40,377 nucleotides of DNA from Opitutaceae bacterium (GTDB lineage: Bacteria; Verrucomicrobiota; Verrucomicrobiia; Opitutales; Opitutaceae): assembly GCA_016794725.1 (NCBI GenBank), contig JAEUGZ010000110.1, forward strand, positions 1 through 40,377, given 5' to 3'. Positions 24,406-32,729 of the stretch are shown one piece after another. The notes below the pieces were generated by a model that worked only from the letters and a program-made list of their open reading frames with translations, was not told where the DNA came from and ran no database searches. Made by a program: the position numbers and the translations under genes. Within the stretch, counting starts at the first letter, position 1, and the number at the start of each line of letters is the position of its first letter.

Positions 24406-26334
24406 ATGTCGTTGTTTTCAGGACTGCCCCTCGGTCGCCCAGCATGGGTTTTTTTCATGGTTTGGGCAGGTGTGATGCCGGTGTTTTCGCAGGATTCGGA
24501 GACTCGCCTCTCCTCGGACGCGGAGATTGACCGACGCTTTCAGCTTCGTCGCGACTGGATCCTACGGACAGCGGTGTCCAATCTGGACGAGGCCGATGCC
24601 AGTCGTGGCAGTGTTTTGGACGTGGCGGCGGCCCTGCAACGCGGTGAAAACCGCAAGGCGGCGCTGGCCCGCCTCGCGCGACTGAACGAAGCGGTGCCCA
24701 CGCAGAATATGTTTTGGATGTACCCCATGGCCGCGGTCATGGCGGCGGGTGGGCCGGCACTGGATGATGCATCGTGGAAGCGGATTGCGGAGCTGTGGCG
24801 GACGTACTGGCCAAGTCGTGGCGATACCGAGAACCACTGGGTGATGTATTACGGTGGACTGTATCTGGCTGCGCAGACGTGGAAGGAATCTGGGCCGGAG
24901 CGTTGGTTCAACGGACGTTCAGCGCAGGAAAACCGGGACGAGGCCCGGTCCTATCTCGAGCACTGGATGCGGGTCACCACGTCGTTTGGCCAGGGCGAGT
25001 ACGATTCACCGGGCTACATCGGAGAATACGTGGTGCCCCTGGCCCTGCTCGCGGGGTGGTGTGACGATCCGCTGCTGCGGCAGAAGTCACGCATGATGCT
25101 CGACTATCTGGCCTACGACTACGTCATCGAGCACTTGTCTGGTCAATATGCGGGAGCCCACAGCCGGGTTTACCCCCGCCAGTTGCTGCAACCGGCTCGC
25201 ACGACCGCCGCGGCGCTGGGATGGCTGCTCTTTGGCCTGGGTGACCGCCAAATGAGTCAGCAGGCGCTCCTGCTTGCGATGAGTGGCTACACGCCGCCTC
25301 CCATCCTTGAACGAATTGCCCGGACTCCGGACCGTCCGTACGTGGAACGGGAACTGAAACGCACTCGCTGGAGAATGCGGCAGGCCGGGTCGGAATCGTT
25401 TGTCGTGGGCGACAAGCGCACGGCTCCTGTCTACAAGTATAGCTATGTCGACAAGGACTTTGTCCTTGGCTCATCCCAAGGCGGTTTGCTCCAACCCATC
25501 CAGCAACAAACCTGGAGCCTTCGCTGGCGCGTGGACCAGCCGTTGGATGCGTCCAACACCTTCTTTGGCCTGCATCCGTATTCGTCACCGCATGAAGGCA
25601 CGATGTATTTTCCAATGTCTTGGGACACAACCACGGACACCATTGTACGTTCCAAGGTGGATTATGATTCGCCCGACAAATTGGCTGGCGGTTCGCCCTA
25701 TGAGCAGGTGTTCCAGCATGGGGCGGCGCTGATCGCGCTCTACGATTTGCCGCCGGGCACCCGCTTTCCCCATATCACCGCCCTGTTTTCCCGCGACCTG
25801 CGCAACACGGTCGAAGATCCGTCGGGCTGGATTTTTTCTCAAGGCGGCCCGGTCTATATTGCGTATCGACCGCTCGTGCCGGGCGAGTGGCGACCCAACG
25901 ACTGGACGGGACTCCTGGCCGGCGGGGCGGGGGGCTTCATCAGTTCTGGATTCAAGGAATGGGGAACGGGACACCGCTGCTATGTCAGCACTGCTCCGCG
26001 CAACGGTTACGTTGTGCAGGTGGCCCCGGTCCGGGACTTCGCATCCTACGAGGCGTTTCAGACGGCGGTTCGATCCCGCCCGCTTGCCACTGCCACCAAT
26101 CCGGAACTGGAGGTCTCTTACACCTGTTTGGATGGGAGCCGACTCCACGCCCGCTACGGACAGGCACCCTCGGTCAATGGCACGGCGATTGATAGGGCTC
26201 ACTGGCCGCTGTTCGAGAGTCCGTATGGCGTGGCCGATCGGGGGAGTCAGCGTCTCGAACTCCGATACGGAATCGAGCGTTACGTGCTCGATTTTCAGCG
26301 GGCGGTGATTGAGCACTCGTTTGTCCGGCCATGA
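24406..26334 (+). CDS. Exported toroid-type protein, family not recognised (copy 1)
   Basis: I choose the ATG at 24406 (642 aa); a TTG at 24397 is possible. A signal peptide (AWVFFMVWAGVMPVFSQ) is followed by an all-helical region (about 40-330) with RGDTENHWVMYYGGLYLAAQ and GQGEYDSPGYIGEYVVPLALL, which suggests the (alpha/alpha) toroid of polysaccharide lyases and hydrolases. A beta-rich second half contains YDSPDKLAGGSPYEQVFQ, LYDLPPGTRFPHI and DPSGWIFSQGGPVYIAYRPL. A paralogue at 33763-35652 shares all these segments. I cannot name the family; the shape recalls heparinase/chondroitinase-type lyases. It heads the plus operon divergent from the isomerase. Likely periplasmic and glycan-active, by context. 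Confidence 0.82.
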   Translation: MSLFSGLPLGRPAWVFFMVWAGVMPVFSQDSETRLSSDAEIDRRFQLRRDWILRTAVSNLDEADASRGSVLDVAAALQRGENRKAALARLARLNEAVPTQNMFWMYPMAAVMAAGGPALDDASWKRIAELWRTYWPSRGDTENHWVMYYGGLYLAAQTWKESGPERWFNGRSAQENRDEARSYLEHWMRVTTSFGQGEYDSPGYIGEYVVPLALLAGWCDDPLLRQKSRMMLDYLAYDYVIEHLSGQYAGAHSRVYPRQLLQPARTTAAALGWLLFGLGDRQMSQQALLLAMSGYTPPPILERIARTPDRPYVERELKRTRWRMRQAGSESFVVGDKRTAPVYKYSYVDKDFVLGSSQGGLLQPIQQQTWSLRWRVDQPLDASNTFFGLHPYSSPHEGTMYFPMSWDTTTDTIVRSKVDYDSPDKLAGGSPYEQVFQHGAALIALYDLPPGTRFPHITALFSRDLRNTVEDPSGWIFSQGGPVYIAYRPLVPGEWRPNDWTGLLAGGAGGFISSGFKEWGTGHRCYVSTAPRNGYVVQVAPVRDFASYEAFQTAVRSRPLATATNPELEVSYTCLDGSRLHARYGQAPSVNGTAIDRAHWPLFESPYGVADRGSQRLELRYGIERYVLDFQRAVIEHSFVRP

Positions 26335-26372
26335 ACCTGATCTCCACAGTTGAAGCGAATCAATCCGTTTAC

Positions 26373-26494
26373 AAACCGCGGATGGACACAGATAAACACG
26401 GATTTTGGAGACGTGCAGCGTTTCGCCAGCAAGGTGACCGCCCACTGGCGAGCAACCCGTTTTTATCCGTGTTGATCCGCGTCCATCCGTGGTT
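26373..26494. repeat. Inverted repeat element with TGGACACGGAT-type arms between toroid and propeller genes
   Basis: Arm 26373-26406 faces arm 26459-26494; both are versions of the AACCNCGGATGGACRCRGAT consensus. The 64-bp stretch 26399-26462 aligns without gaps to the reverse complement of 38040-38103 at 43 of 64 positions (hand count), including CGCCCACT exactly, so the elements are related across their centres as well as their arms. It occupies most of the 179 bp between the toroid stop and the propeller start. Confidence 0.85.
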
Positions 26495-26513
26495 CAATCG
26501 CGGTCTTGGGAGG

Positions 26514-27515
26514 ATGAATGTCGTTTTCACCACTTTGGTCCTGCTCCTGGGAGTTCCCATGGTCGTTGTTGGTGCCGAAACGGCGCAGCTCTATGCGGCT
26601 GTGGGCATGACCAAGGCCCAAAAGAACTCCGCCGTGCCGACTGACTCCGGTCTCTACCGACGCGAACGCGACGGCGAATGGCGGCACTTCGGGCCGCGCA
26701 TTCTTGGCATTGCCACCGTGGCAGGCCAGCCAGGCGCTCCGGGCGTGCTGTTGATGGGCAGCGCCGATGGGGTTATCCGCAGCGTCGATGGTGGTGGTAC
26801 GTGGCGCAAGACCACGGGCTGGCAGGTGGCCGATGTGCGCAGCCTCGCCTTTGATCGGAATCAACCCAACCGCGTCTACGCCGCCACCCTGTGGGGGCCG
26901 ATCCGTTCCGAGGACGGCGGAGCCACCTGGTCGCTGGCGCAAGCGGGGCTCACCGAGCTTTATTGCCAGACCGTGGTGGCAGACCGCTCGCGAATCCACC
27001 GTGTCATTCTTGGCACGGCGGACGGCGTCTTCGTGTCGACCGATGGCGCTGTCACTTGGAATCGCGTGCCTTCTCCCTCCACGACCATCCTGCGGCTGGC
27101 GCAAAGCGAGGCGGATCCTCGCCTGCTGATTGCCGGCACGCAGCACCGCGGGGCCTGGATCTCGCGCGACGCAGGTGAGACTTGGGTCGCGACGGACCCC
27201 GCGTCGGCCGCGGCCAATCTCTACGCAGTGGCGTTGCACCGCCGGGATGCGGCGGTCCTGGCGGTGGGCGGGTGGTCCCAGGGAGTGCGGGTGAGCGGCG
27301 ATGGTGGTGCAACCTGGCAGGATCGCTCGGCGGGACTGCCGGTGCGCAATGTCCTCGTTCTGGCGTTTGATCCGGACATGGACGGACGACTGTGGGCGTC
27401 CACCTTCGAGGAAGGGACCTTTTTTTCCGACGATTTGGGCCGTACGTGGAAATCGGGTGGCCTCTATGGCGCCCATGGATTTGATTTTTCCTTTCTGCCG
27501 GCTCCCCTCCGCTGA
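26514..27515 (+). CDS. Exported Asp-box (BNR/sortilin-like) beta-propeller protein (copy 1)
   Basis: I take the ATG at 26514 (333 aa): a signal peptide follows at once (VVFTTLVLLLGVPMVVVGA). The frame is open back to an ATG at 26331, which overlaps the toroid stop as ATGA, but that would add 61 residues encoded by an inverted repeat. Six Asp-box motifs are visible: SVDGGGTW, SEDGGATW, STDGAVTW, SRDAGETW, SGDGGATW and SDDLGRTW, indicating a six- or seven-bladed propeller like sialidases and sortilin-type (VPS10) proteins. Sialidase catalytic residues are not evident, so ligand binding is likelier than hydrolysis. A paralogue lies at 32730-33755. It is 18 bp before the GH78-like gene. Confidence 0.85.
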   Translation: MNVVFTTLVLLLGVPMVVVGAETAQLYAAVGMTKAQKNSAVPTDSGLYRRERDGEWRHFGPRILGIATVAGQPGAPGVLLMGSADGVIRSVDGGGTWRKTTGWQVADVRSLAFDRNQPNRVYAATLWGPIRSEDGGATWSLAQAGLTELYCQTVVADRSRIHRVILGTADGVFVSTDGAVTWNRVPSPSTTILRLAQSEADPRLLIAGTQHRGAWISRDAGETWVATDPASAAANLYAVALHRRDAAVLAVGGWSQGVRVSGDGGATWQDRSAGLPVRNVLVLAFDPDMDGRLWASTFEEGTFFSDDLGRTWKSGGLYGAHGFDFSFLPAPLR

Positions 27516-27533
27516 TCGTCCGCCGTTTTCCCC

Positions 27534-29975
27534 GTGTCTCCTGTCCCTTTCGTCAACTCCGCCTCCTGGATCTGGTCCAGCGAGGGTTCCCACGGCGCGC
27601 CCGCGCCGGAAAACGCCACGCCGTCGCACTACCAGGTGCGTCTCTTCCGGCGCTCCTTCGCGGTGGACGAGCCGGAGCGGTCGCGGCTGGAGGTCCGGCT
27701 CTCCGCGGACAGCCGCTACCTGTTCTGGTGCAATGGGGTCTTTGTCGGCCGCGGGCCTGCCAAGGGTGATGTGAATCACCACTTTTTTGATACGTTTGAC
27801 CTCACGCCGCACCTGCGCCGCGGGCGCAATGTGCTGGCCGCCCTGGTGCAGGACATGTCGCATGTCGCGCACCGCCCCGCGCTTCTGGGCGCGCCTTGCT
27901 CGATCATGACCTACACGGGTGGATTTGTGCTCGAAGGGGCCGTGGTGGGTGGGAACGGAGCACGCCTCAGCGAGCTGGCGACGGACGCCACCTGGAAGGT
28001 GTCGGTCGACCGGGCGCACCGGTTTCAGAACGACGGCACCACCTTCGAGGGGTACCACGGCTATTTCGAGCATCGGGTTTCCGCCGAGGAACAGGTGGGT
28101 TGGCGAGAGCCGGATTTTGACGATGGCGCCTGGTCCCCCGCCCATGTGTTGTTCAAGGCGGAGTTGCTGGAGAATCGCCGCGACCCGACCAGCCCCTACG
28201 GATTGATGCCCCGCATGATTCCGATGTTGGAAGAGGGCGAGCCCGCGCCGTTCCCCGATGCCTACCTGCGTGGCGGCGCACCGGTGCCGGCCGATTGGAA
28301 GGCGCTGCTGGAACGGGGCGAGTCGCTCACGCTCTCGGCGGGCGCGTCCATCGACGTGGTGCTGGACATGGGCATCCTCACCACCGCGTTTCCCCGCTTG
28401 GTCGTCACGGGCGGACGGGGGAGTTCCGTGCGGTTGACCTATGCCGAGGCCCTGCGGCTGCGGTGGGATACGCCGGGGGCGAAGTTGCTGGGACGCCAGC
28501 AGCCACTGGCCAACCTTGCCTCGCACTTTGCCGACGAGACGCGGGGCTGGACGTTCGACCGTCGCGGTGAAGTGACCGGCTGGAGCGATCACTGGGAACC
28601 CTCCGGTCGCGACGACGTCTTCGAGCCCCTGCACTGGCGGGCCTTCCGCTATGTGGGGTTGCAGATTAAGGTGGGCGACCAGCCGCTGACCCTGCGGTCG
28701 ATACGTCAGCGCTTCACCGCCTACCCCTACAAAGTCACCGCCACCTTCACCTGTTCGGATCCGGCGATGGACCAGATCTGGAAGGTCGGCCTGCACACCA
28801 TGCGCATGTGTTCGCATGAGACGTTTGAGGACTGTCCGCACTACGAGCAGATGCAGTACGCGGGTGACACCATGATCACCTCGAAGCTCGCGTTGTACAC
28901 CACCGGCGATGCCCGACTGAGCCGGCAGGCGCTTTACCACTTCGATTGGTCCCGGCTTTCCGACGGACTGACGCAGTCCCGGTATCCCTCGCGACTCGTC
29001 CAGATCATCCCCGCCTGGAGCATCCACTGGATCACGACGATCAAGGACTATTTTGCCTGCACTGCGGACCTGGCCACGGTGAAGGACCTGCTCCCGGGGG
29101 TGCGGACGGTCCTGGACTGGTATCGGCGTCACAGTGACGCGGATGGCCTGCCGTCGCGGCTGCCTTTCTGGAACGTGACCGACTGGTGCCCGTGGTGGCC
29201 GCGCGGGGTGGTGCCCGGCGCCGACCACGGACCCACCACGATTTTCACCACGCAGTTCATCGTCGCACTGGATGAAACGGCCTGGCTGCTGCGGTTTGTC
29301 GGCCGCGAGGCCGAGGCGGCGGCGCTGGTTGCGGAAGCGGCGGCGCTTCGGATCAAGGCCCATGCGCGCTTTTGGTCCGAGTCCGAGGGACTGTACTTTG
29401 ACCGCCCCGGTGGTCCCGAGGTCAGTCAGTATGGCAATGCCTGGGCTGTGGTGGCCGGCCTGCCGGGCGAGCGGGAGCGCGAGATCCTCATGCGGCGTTT
29501 TCCCCACGACGAAAAGCTGGCGCCGGGTTCCTTCTTCTGGTGGCACACCGGATTCACGGCCCTCCTGCGTTGTGGACGCTATGACGACATGACCCGTCAC
29601 CTCGGTCCCTGGCATGAATCGGTGGGCTACGGACTATCCACCTTTGTCGAGGAAAACAGCTACTGGCGCTCGCTCTGCCATGCCTGGTCGGCTCATCCGG
29701 TGCTGGAATTCCAGCAGCGCATCCTCGGCGTGACCCCGACCGAGCCGGGTTTTGCCCGCATCGCGGTCGAGCCCCGCCTCTGCGGTCTCGACCATGCGTC
29801 GGGCAGCGTCTGCACCCCGAGGGGAATGATCGAGGTCGCCTGGCGACGCGAAGGTTCCCGGCTACAGTTCTCATTGAAAAAGCCAGAGGGCGTGCCCGCG
29901 GATCTCCGTCTGCCAGGGGGAGCCACCCGTCACGTCATCGATTCCCGCTTCCAAGAAACCTTCCTCCTGCCATGA
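27534..29975 (+). CDS. GH78-like alpha-L-rhamnosidase
   Basis: The 813 residues match the GH78 layout: N-terminal beta domains (residues 10-400) including SADSRYLFWCNGVFVGRGPA, a typical sugar-binding jelly-roll phrase, then an (alpha/alpha)6 catalytic barrel (about 410-730) and a C-terminal beta domain (HPVLEFQQRILGVTPTEPGF). The catalytic-loop motif is DCPHYEQMQYAGD where GH78 usually has DCPxRxExxGxTGD, so acidic residues are kept but the loop is unusual. The family removes alpha-L-rhamnose from glycans and glycosides. No signal peptide is seen after the GTG start at 27534, so it may act in the cytoplasm on imported oligosaccharides, which suits the receptor nearby. Its end overlaps the PmoA-like gene start (29972-29975, ATGA). 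Confidence 0.86.
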   Translation: MSPVPFVNSASWIWSSEGSHGAPAPENATPSHYQVRLFRRSFAVDEPERSRLEVRLSADSRYLFWCNGVFVGRGPAKGDVNHHFFDTFDLTPHLRRGRNVLAALVQDMSHVAHRPALLGAPCSIMTYTGGFVLEGAVVGGNGARLSELATDATWKVSVDRAHRFQNDGTTFEGYHGYFEHRVSAEEQVGWREPDFDDGAWSPAHVLFKAELLENRRDPTSPYGLMPRMIPMLEEGEPAPFPDAYLRGGAPVPADWKALLERGESLTLSAGASIDVVLDMGILTTAFPRLVVTGGRGSSVRLTYAEALRLRWDTPGAKLLGRQQPLANLASHFADETRGWTFDRRGEVTGWSDHWEPSGRDDVFEPLHWRAFRYVGLQIKVGDQPLTLRSIRQRFTAYPYKVTATFTCSDPAMDQIWKVGLHTMRMCSHETFEDCPHYEQMQYAGDTMITSKLALYTTGDARLSRQALYHFDWSRLSDGLTQSRYPSRLVQIIPAWSIHWITTIKDYFACTADLATVKDLLPGVRTVLDWYRRHSDADGLPSRLPFWNVTDWCPWWPRGVVPGADHGPTTIFTTQFIVALDETAWLLRFVGREAEAAALVAEAAALRIKAHARFWSESEGLYFDRPGGPEVSQYGNAWAVVAGLPGEREREILMRRFPHDEKLAPGSFFWWHTGFTALLRCGRYDDMTRHLGPWHESVGYGLSTFVEENSYWRSLCHAWSAHPVLEFQQRILGVTPTEPGFARIAVEPRLCGLDHASGSVCTPRGMIEVAWRREGSRLQFSLKKPEGVPADLRLPGGATRHVIDSRFQETFLLP

Positions 29976-30835
29976 GCGCCCTTCACCTTCAGCATGACAT
30001 CGGTCGTTCCGTGGCCGTCTTTTCCGGGGAGCACCTGCTCTTTCGCTACCACTACCTTCCCGCCACGGAGCTGAAGGAGTCCCCCCGTCCGTACCTGCAT
30101 CCGGTCAAGTCGCTGAAGGGCGACACCCTCACGGTGTTTCGCCCCAATGATCACCCGTGGCATCATGCCTTGAGCCTGACGCTCAACCAGGTCTCGGGAA
30201 CGAATTTCTGGGGCGGCCCCACCTGCACCCGGGAGGCGGGTTACCAATGGAAGGAAAACCACGGGCGGCAGTGTCATACCGGTTGGATCACGCTGGCCGC
30301 GGAGGGTTCGAGGGCCACGCTGGCGCATTCCCTCGACTGGAAACGCGACGATCGCGTGCTGTTTCGCGAGACCCGTGCCCTGGCGGTCGCGGTCGATGAG
30401 GCCGCCGGATCCTGGTCGCTGCACTGGCTGAGTCACCTGGATAATGTATCCGATGAAACCCTCTCTCTCGGAAATCCCCACTCGCAGGGCGGTCTGGCGG
30501 GCTCGCACTACAGTGGACTGCAGTTTCGAGGAGTCCGGGAGCTGCTCGACGATCACCTCGATGCCACGATCAAGATCACGGCCGAGGGCGGCCTGGAGGG
30601 GATCAAGGCGGTCCATGGTGTGCCGGCGCGTTGGATGGAGTGGCACGGGCAGCTCGACGAGTCGCTCCGTCGCGTGGTGATCCGGTTTGAGAACCGCCCG
30701 GGGCCGCTCCCGTGGTTTGTGCGGCGGAACTATCCTCTGGCGGCCTTTCCGACCGAGTTCGATCAGAACCGGGAGGTCGCGCCGGGTCAGCGGATCGAAG
30801 TCGACCACGTGCTCACCTTCACCTGCGTACCATGA
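29972..30835 (+). CDS. PmoA-like family protein (DUF6807)
   Basis: The 287-residue protein has the marks of the PF14100 'PmoA' family: RPYLHPVKSLKGDTLTVFRP near the N-terminus (residues about 36-56), then NDHPWHHALSLTL with a His cluster, and a run of beta-strands as in galactose-mutarotase-like folds. The family name is historical; it is found widely in carbohydrate loci of Planctomycetes and Verrucomicrobia and has no settled reaction. There is no signal peptide. It overlaps both neighbours by ATGA (29972-29975 with the GH78-like gene, 30832-30835 with the PLP enzyme gene), which shows tight translational coupling. A cytoplasmic sugar-processing role is inferred. Confidence 0.87.
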   Translation: MSALHLQHDIGRSVAVFSGEHLLFRYHYLPATELKESPRPYLHPVKSLKGDTLTVFRPNDHPWHHALSLTLNQVSGTNFWGGPTCTREAGYQWKENHGRQCHTGWITLAAEGSRATLAHSLDWKRDDRVLFRETRALAVAVDEAAGSWSLHWLSHLDNVSDETLSLGNPHSQGGLAGSHYSGLQFRGVRELLDDHLDATIKITAEGGLEGIKAVHGVPARWMEWHGQLDESLRRVVIRFENRPGPLPWFVRRNYPLAAFPTEFDQNREVAPGQRIEVDHVLTFTCVP

Positions 30836-32127
30836 ACCTCGATCGCAGAACCTTCGTCCAGGGCTTTGGTCTTGGAACCCTCGGTGCGCTGGCTGGCTGC
30901 ACCACCGCCGCGGCGGCCTCGGCCACCGCACGTTCCACCTCCGCGTCCGTGCCGGTGTTCAATCCGGCGCGCGCCGACGAGTACTGGCGCTCGGTGCGGG
31001 CCCTGTATCCGCTGCTGGAGGATCCCGTCTACTTGAACACCGGGGGCCTCGGTCCCACCCCGCAGCCGGTGTTGGACACCTTTTTTTCGACCATGCTGGA
31101 ACTGCAGGAGCATTCCGAGACGGGTCACGCCCGGTTCGAAGCTGCGCGGGAAACGGTCGCTCCCTTTGTCGGGGCGAAGCCCGAGGAAATCTGCTTCGTG
31201 CGCAACGCGACCGAGGGCAATTCCATCATTGCAGCGGGTTTGTCCCTGCGCGAAGGCGACGAAGTCATCTTCGAAACACACGCGCATCCGGGCGGTTCGT
31301 TTCCCTGGTTCAACCAGGTCCGCCAGCGAGGCGTCAAAGTCCGGCTGTTCGACCCGGCCGCGACGAGCGACGAGGAGAATCTCAAGCGTATCAAGGCGCT
31401 CGTGACGGACCGCACCCGGGTCATCCAGGTGAGTCACATCACCTGCACCGCGGGCGTCGTCATGCCGGTGGCGGCGATTGCCGCGCTGGCCCGCTCCCGC
31501 GGGATCTGGTTTCACATCGACGGCGCCCAGTCGGTCGGCATGGTGCCGGTCGACTTTGCCGCGATCGGCTGCGACTCCTACGCGTTCAGCGGGCACAAGT
31601 GGCTGGGCGCCCCGCACGAGACCGGCGTGCTCTTTCTGCGACGCGACCGGCTGGCTGACGTCGCCCCGACCGGGATTGGCGCCCACTCGGGCGAGCTCGA
31701 CTACCTTCCGGGTGAACTGAAGTACGCGGAGTCAGCCACGCGCCACGAGTACGGCACCCGCAATGCCGGCGCGGTCGCGGCCCTGGCGGAAGCCGTTCGC
31801 TTTCAGCAGAAGATCGGACGCGACCGCGTGGCCGCGCGCGGTCATGGCTTGGCGAGCCGCCTGATCGATGAATTGAAGGCCGTTGAGGGCCTGACGATCC
31901 TCACCCCCAGGGATCCCGCGTTGCGTGGATCCATGATGACGGTGCAGCACACGCGCGCGAAGGCCTCGGTCCTGTTCGATTTTCTGCTCAAAAAACACCA
32001 TCTGCGCTGCCGGCCCGTGACCGAGCAGGGACTGCAGGCGGTGCGGGTGTCCACTCACCTCTTCACGTCCCAGTCCGATTGCGAGCGCGTCATCGCGGGC
32101 CTCAAGGCCTCGACCCGGGAGCTTTAG
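30832..32127 (+). CDS. Tat-exported lipoprotein PLP enzyme, aminotransferase class V fold
   Basis: The 431-residue protein begins with DRRTFVQGFGLGTLGALAGC, a twin-arginine signal ending in a lipobox (LAGC, Cys23), so a folded, cofactor-loaded lipoprotein is expected outside the cytoplasm. The class V core follows: FVRNATEGNSIIAAGL, HIDGAQSVG with the PLP-binding Asp at D230, and the Schiff-base Lys K256 in SGHKWLGAP. Close relatives are isopenicillin-N-epimerase-like and cysteine-desulfurase-like proteins. Substrate is unknown; a beta-elimination or epimerisation on an amino acid is plausible. It is coupled to the PmoA-like gene (ATGA) and ends 15 bp from a convergent exported RidA-like gene, a potential functional partner. 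Confidence 0.88.
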   Translation: MNLDRRTFVQGFGLGTLGALAGCTTAAAASATARSTSASVPVFNPARADEYWRSVRALYPLLEDPVYLNTGGLGPTPQPVLDTFFSTMLELQEHSETGHARFEAARETVAPFVGAKPEEICFVRNATEGNSIIAAGLSLREGDEVIFETHAHPGGSFPWFNQVRQRGVKVRLFDPAATSDEENLKRIKALVTDRTRVIQVSHITCTAGVVMPVAAIAALARSRGIWFHIDGAQSVGMVPVDFAAIGCDSYAFSGHKWLGAPHETGVLFLRRDRLADVAPTGIGAHSGELDYLPGELKYAESATRHEYGTRNAGAVAALAEAVRFQQKIGRDRVAARGHGLASRLIDELKAVEGLTILTPRDPALRGSMMTVQHTRAKASVLFDFLLKKHHLRCRPVTEQGLQAVRVSTHLFTSQSDCERVIAGLKASTREL

Positions 32128-32142
32128 GTCATGGGGTCTTGT

Positions 32143-32670
32143 TCAGTCGACGACTTCGGCCACGAGGTCGATTTCCACCGGGGCGCCGGCGGGAAGTGCA
32201 TTGACGCCAACCGCGGCCCGCGCATGGCGTCCCTTGTCGCCGAACACGGCAACGAGCAGATCCGAGCAGCCATTCACCACCTTGGGTTGGGCTGTGAAGT
32301 CGTCGGTGCAGTTGACGAAACCGCCGACCCGGACGATGCGTTTCACCTTCGCGAGGTCGCCCAGCTCCGCCTTGAGGGCGGCGAGGAGCTGCAACGCGCA
32401 GGTGCGCGCCGCAGCATTGGCATCGGCCTCGTTCACCTCGCGACCGACTTTGCCGACGAGGTATTTGCCGTCAGGACCGCGGGCAATCTGACCGGCGAGA
32501 AACACCAGATTTCCCGTCCGGACGGCCGGAACGTAGTTGGCGATGGCCGTCGCGGGCGCGGGCAAGGTGAGACCCAGTTCGGCCAGCCGGGCTTCCACGG
32601 AGGGGGCCGCCAGCAGCCGGGGACAGGCAAGGACAAGGAGGGTGGCGAGTGCCAGGACGTGCGTTTTCAT
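32143..32670 (-). CDS. Exported RidA/YjgF-like enamine/imine deaminase
   Basis: I start at the ATG at 32670 (175 aa), where a signal peptide begins (HVLALATLLVLACPRLLA). The mature part is a full RidA-type domain: AVRTGNLVFLAGQIA, then AARTCALQLLAALKAELGDL, VVNGCSDLLVAVFG and GRHARAAVGVNALP, with the Arg in HARAAV matching the substrate-binding Arg of the family. The wording fits the UK114-like subgroup with a VNGxSDLLxxVFG motif. RidA hydrolyses reactive enamines such as 2-aminoacrylate that PLP enzymes release, normally in the cytosol; a secreted version is unusual. It faces the Tat-exported PLP enzyme gene and is divergent from the second propeller gene with a 59-bp gap. Confidence 0.88.
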   Translation of the reverse strand: MKTHVLALATLLVLACPRLLAAPSVEARLAELGLTLPAPATAIANYVPAVRTGNLVFLAGQIARGPDGKYLVGKVGREVNEADANAAARTCALQLLAALKAELGDLAKVKRIVRVGGFVNCTDDFTAQPKVVNGCSDLLVAVFGDKGRHARAAVGVNALPAGAPVEIDLVAEVVD

Positions 32671-32729
32671 GGTGTTCCCCGAGACTTGGCCGGCGTCCCG
32701 CTCCACCGCAACGACAGAAGCCACGCTTT

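Noticed and set aside
26463..29615. Open frame of 1050 codons on minus opposite the propeller and GH78-like genes
   Set aside because: It spans two unrelated sense genes and an intergenic gap, is rich in Arg/Gly/His as antisense frames are, and shows no family motif.
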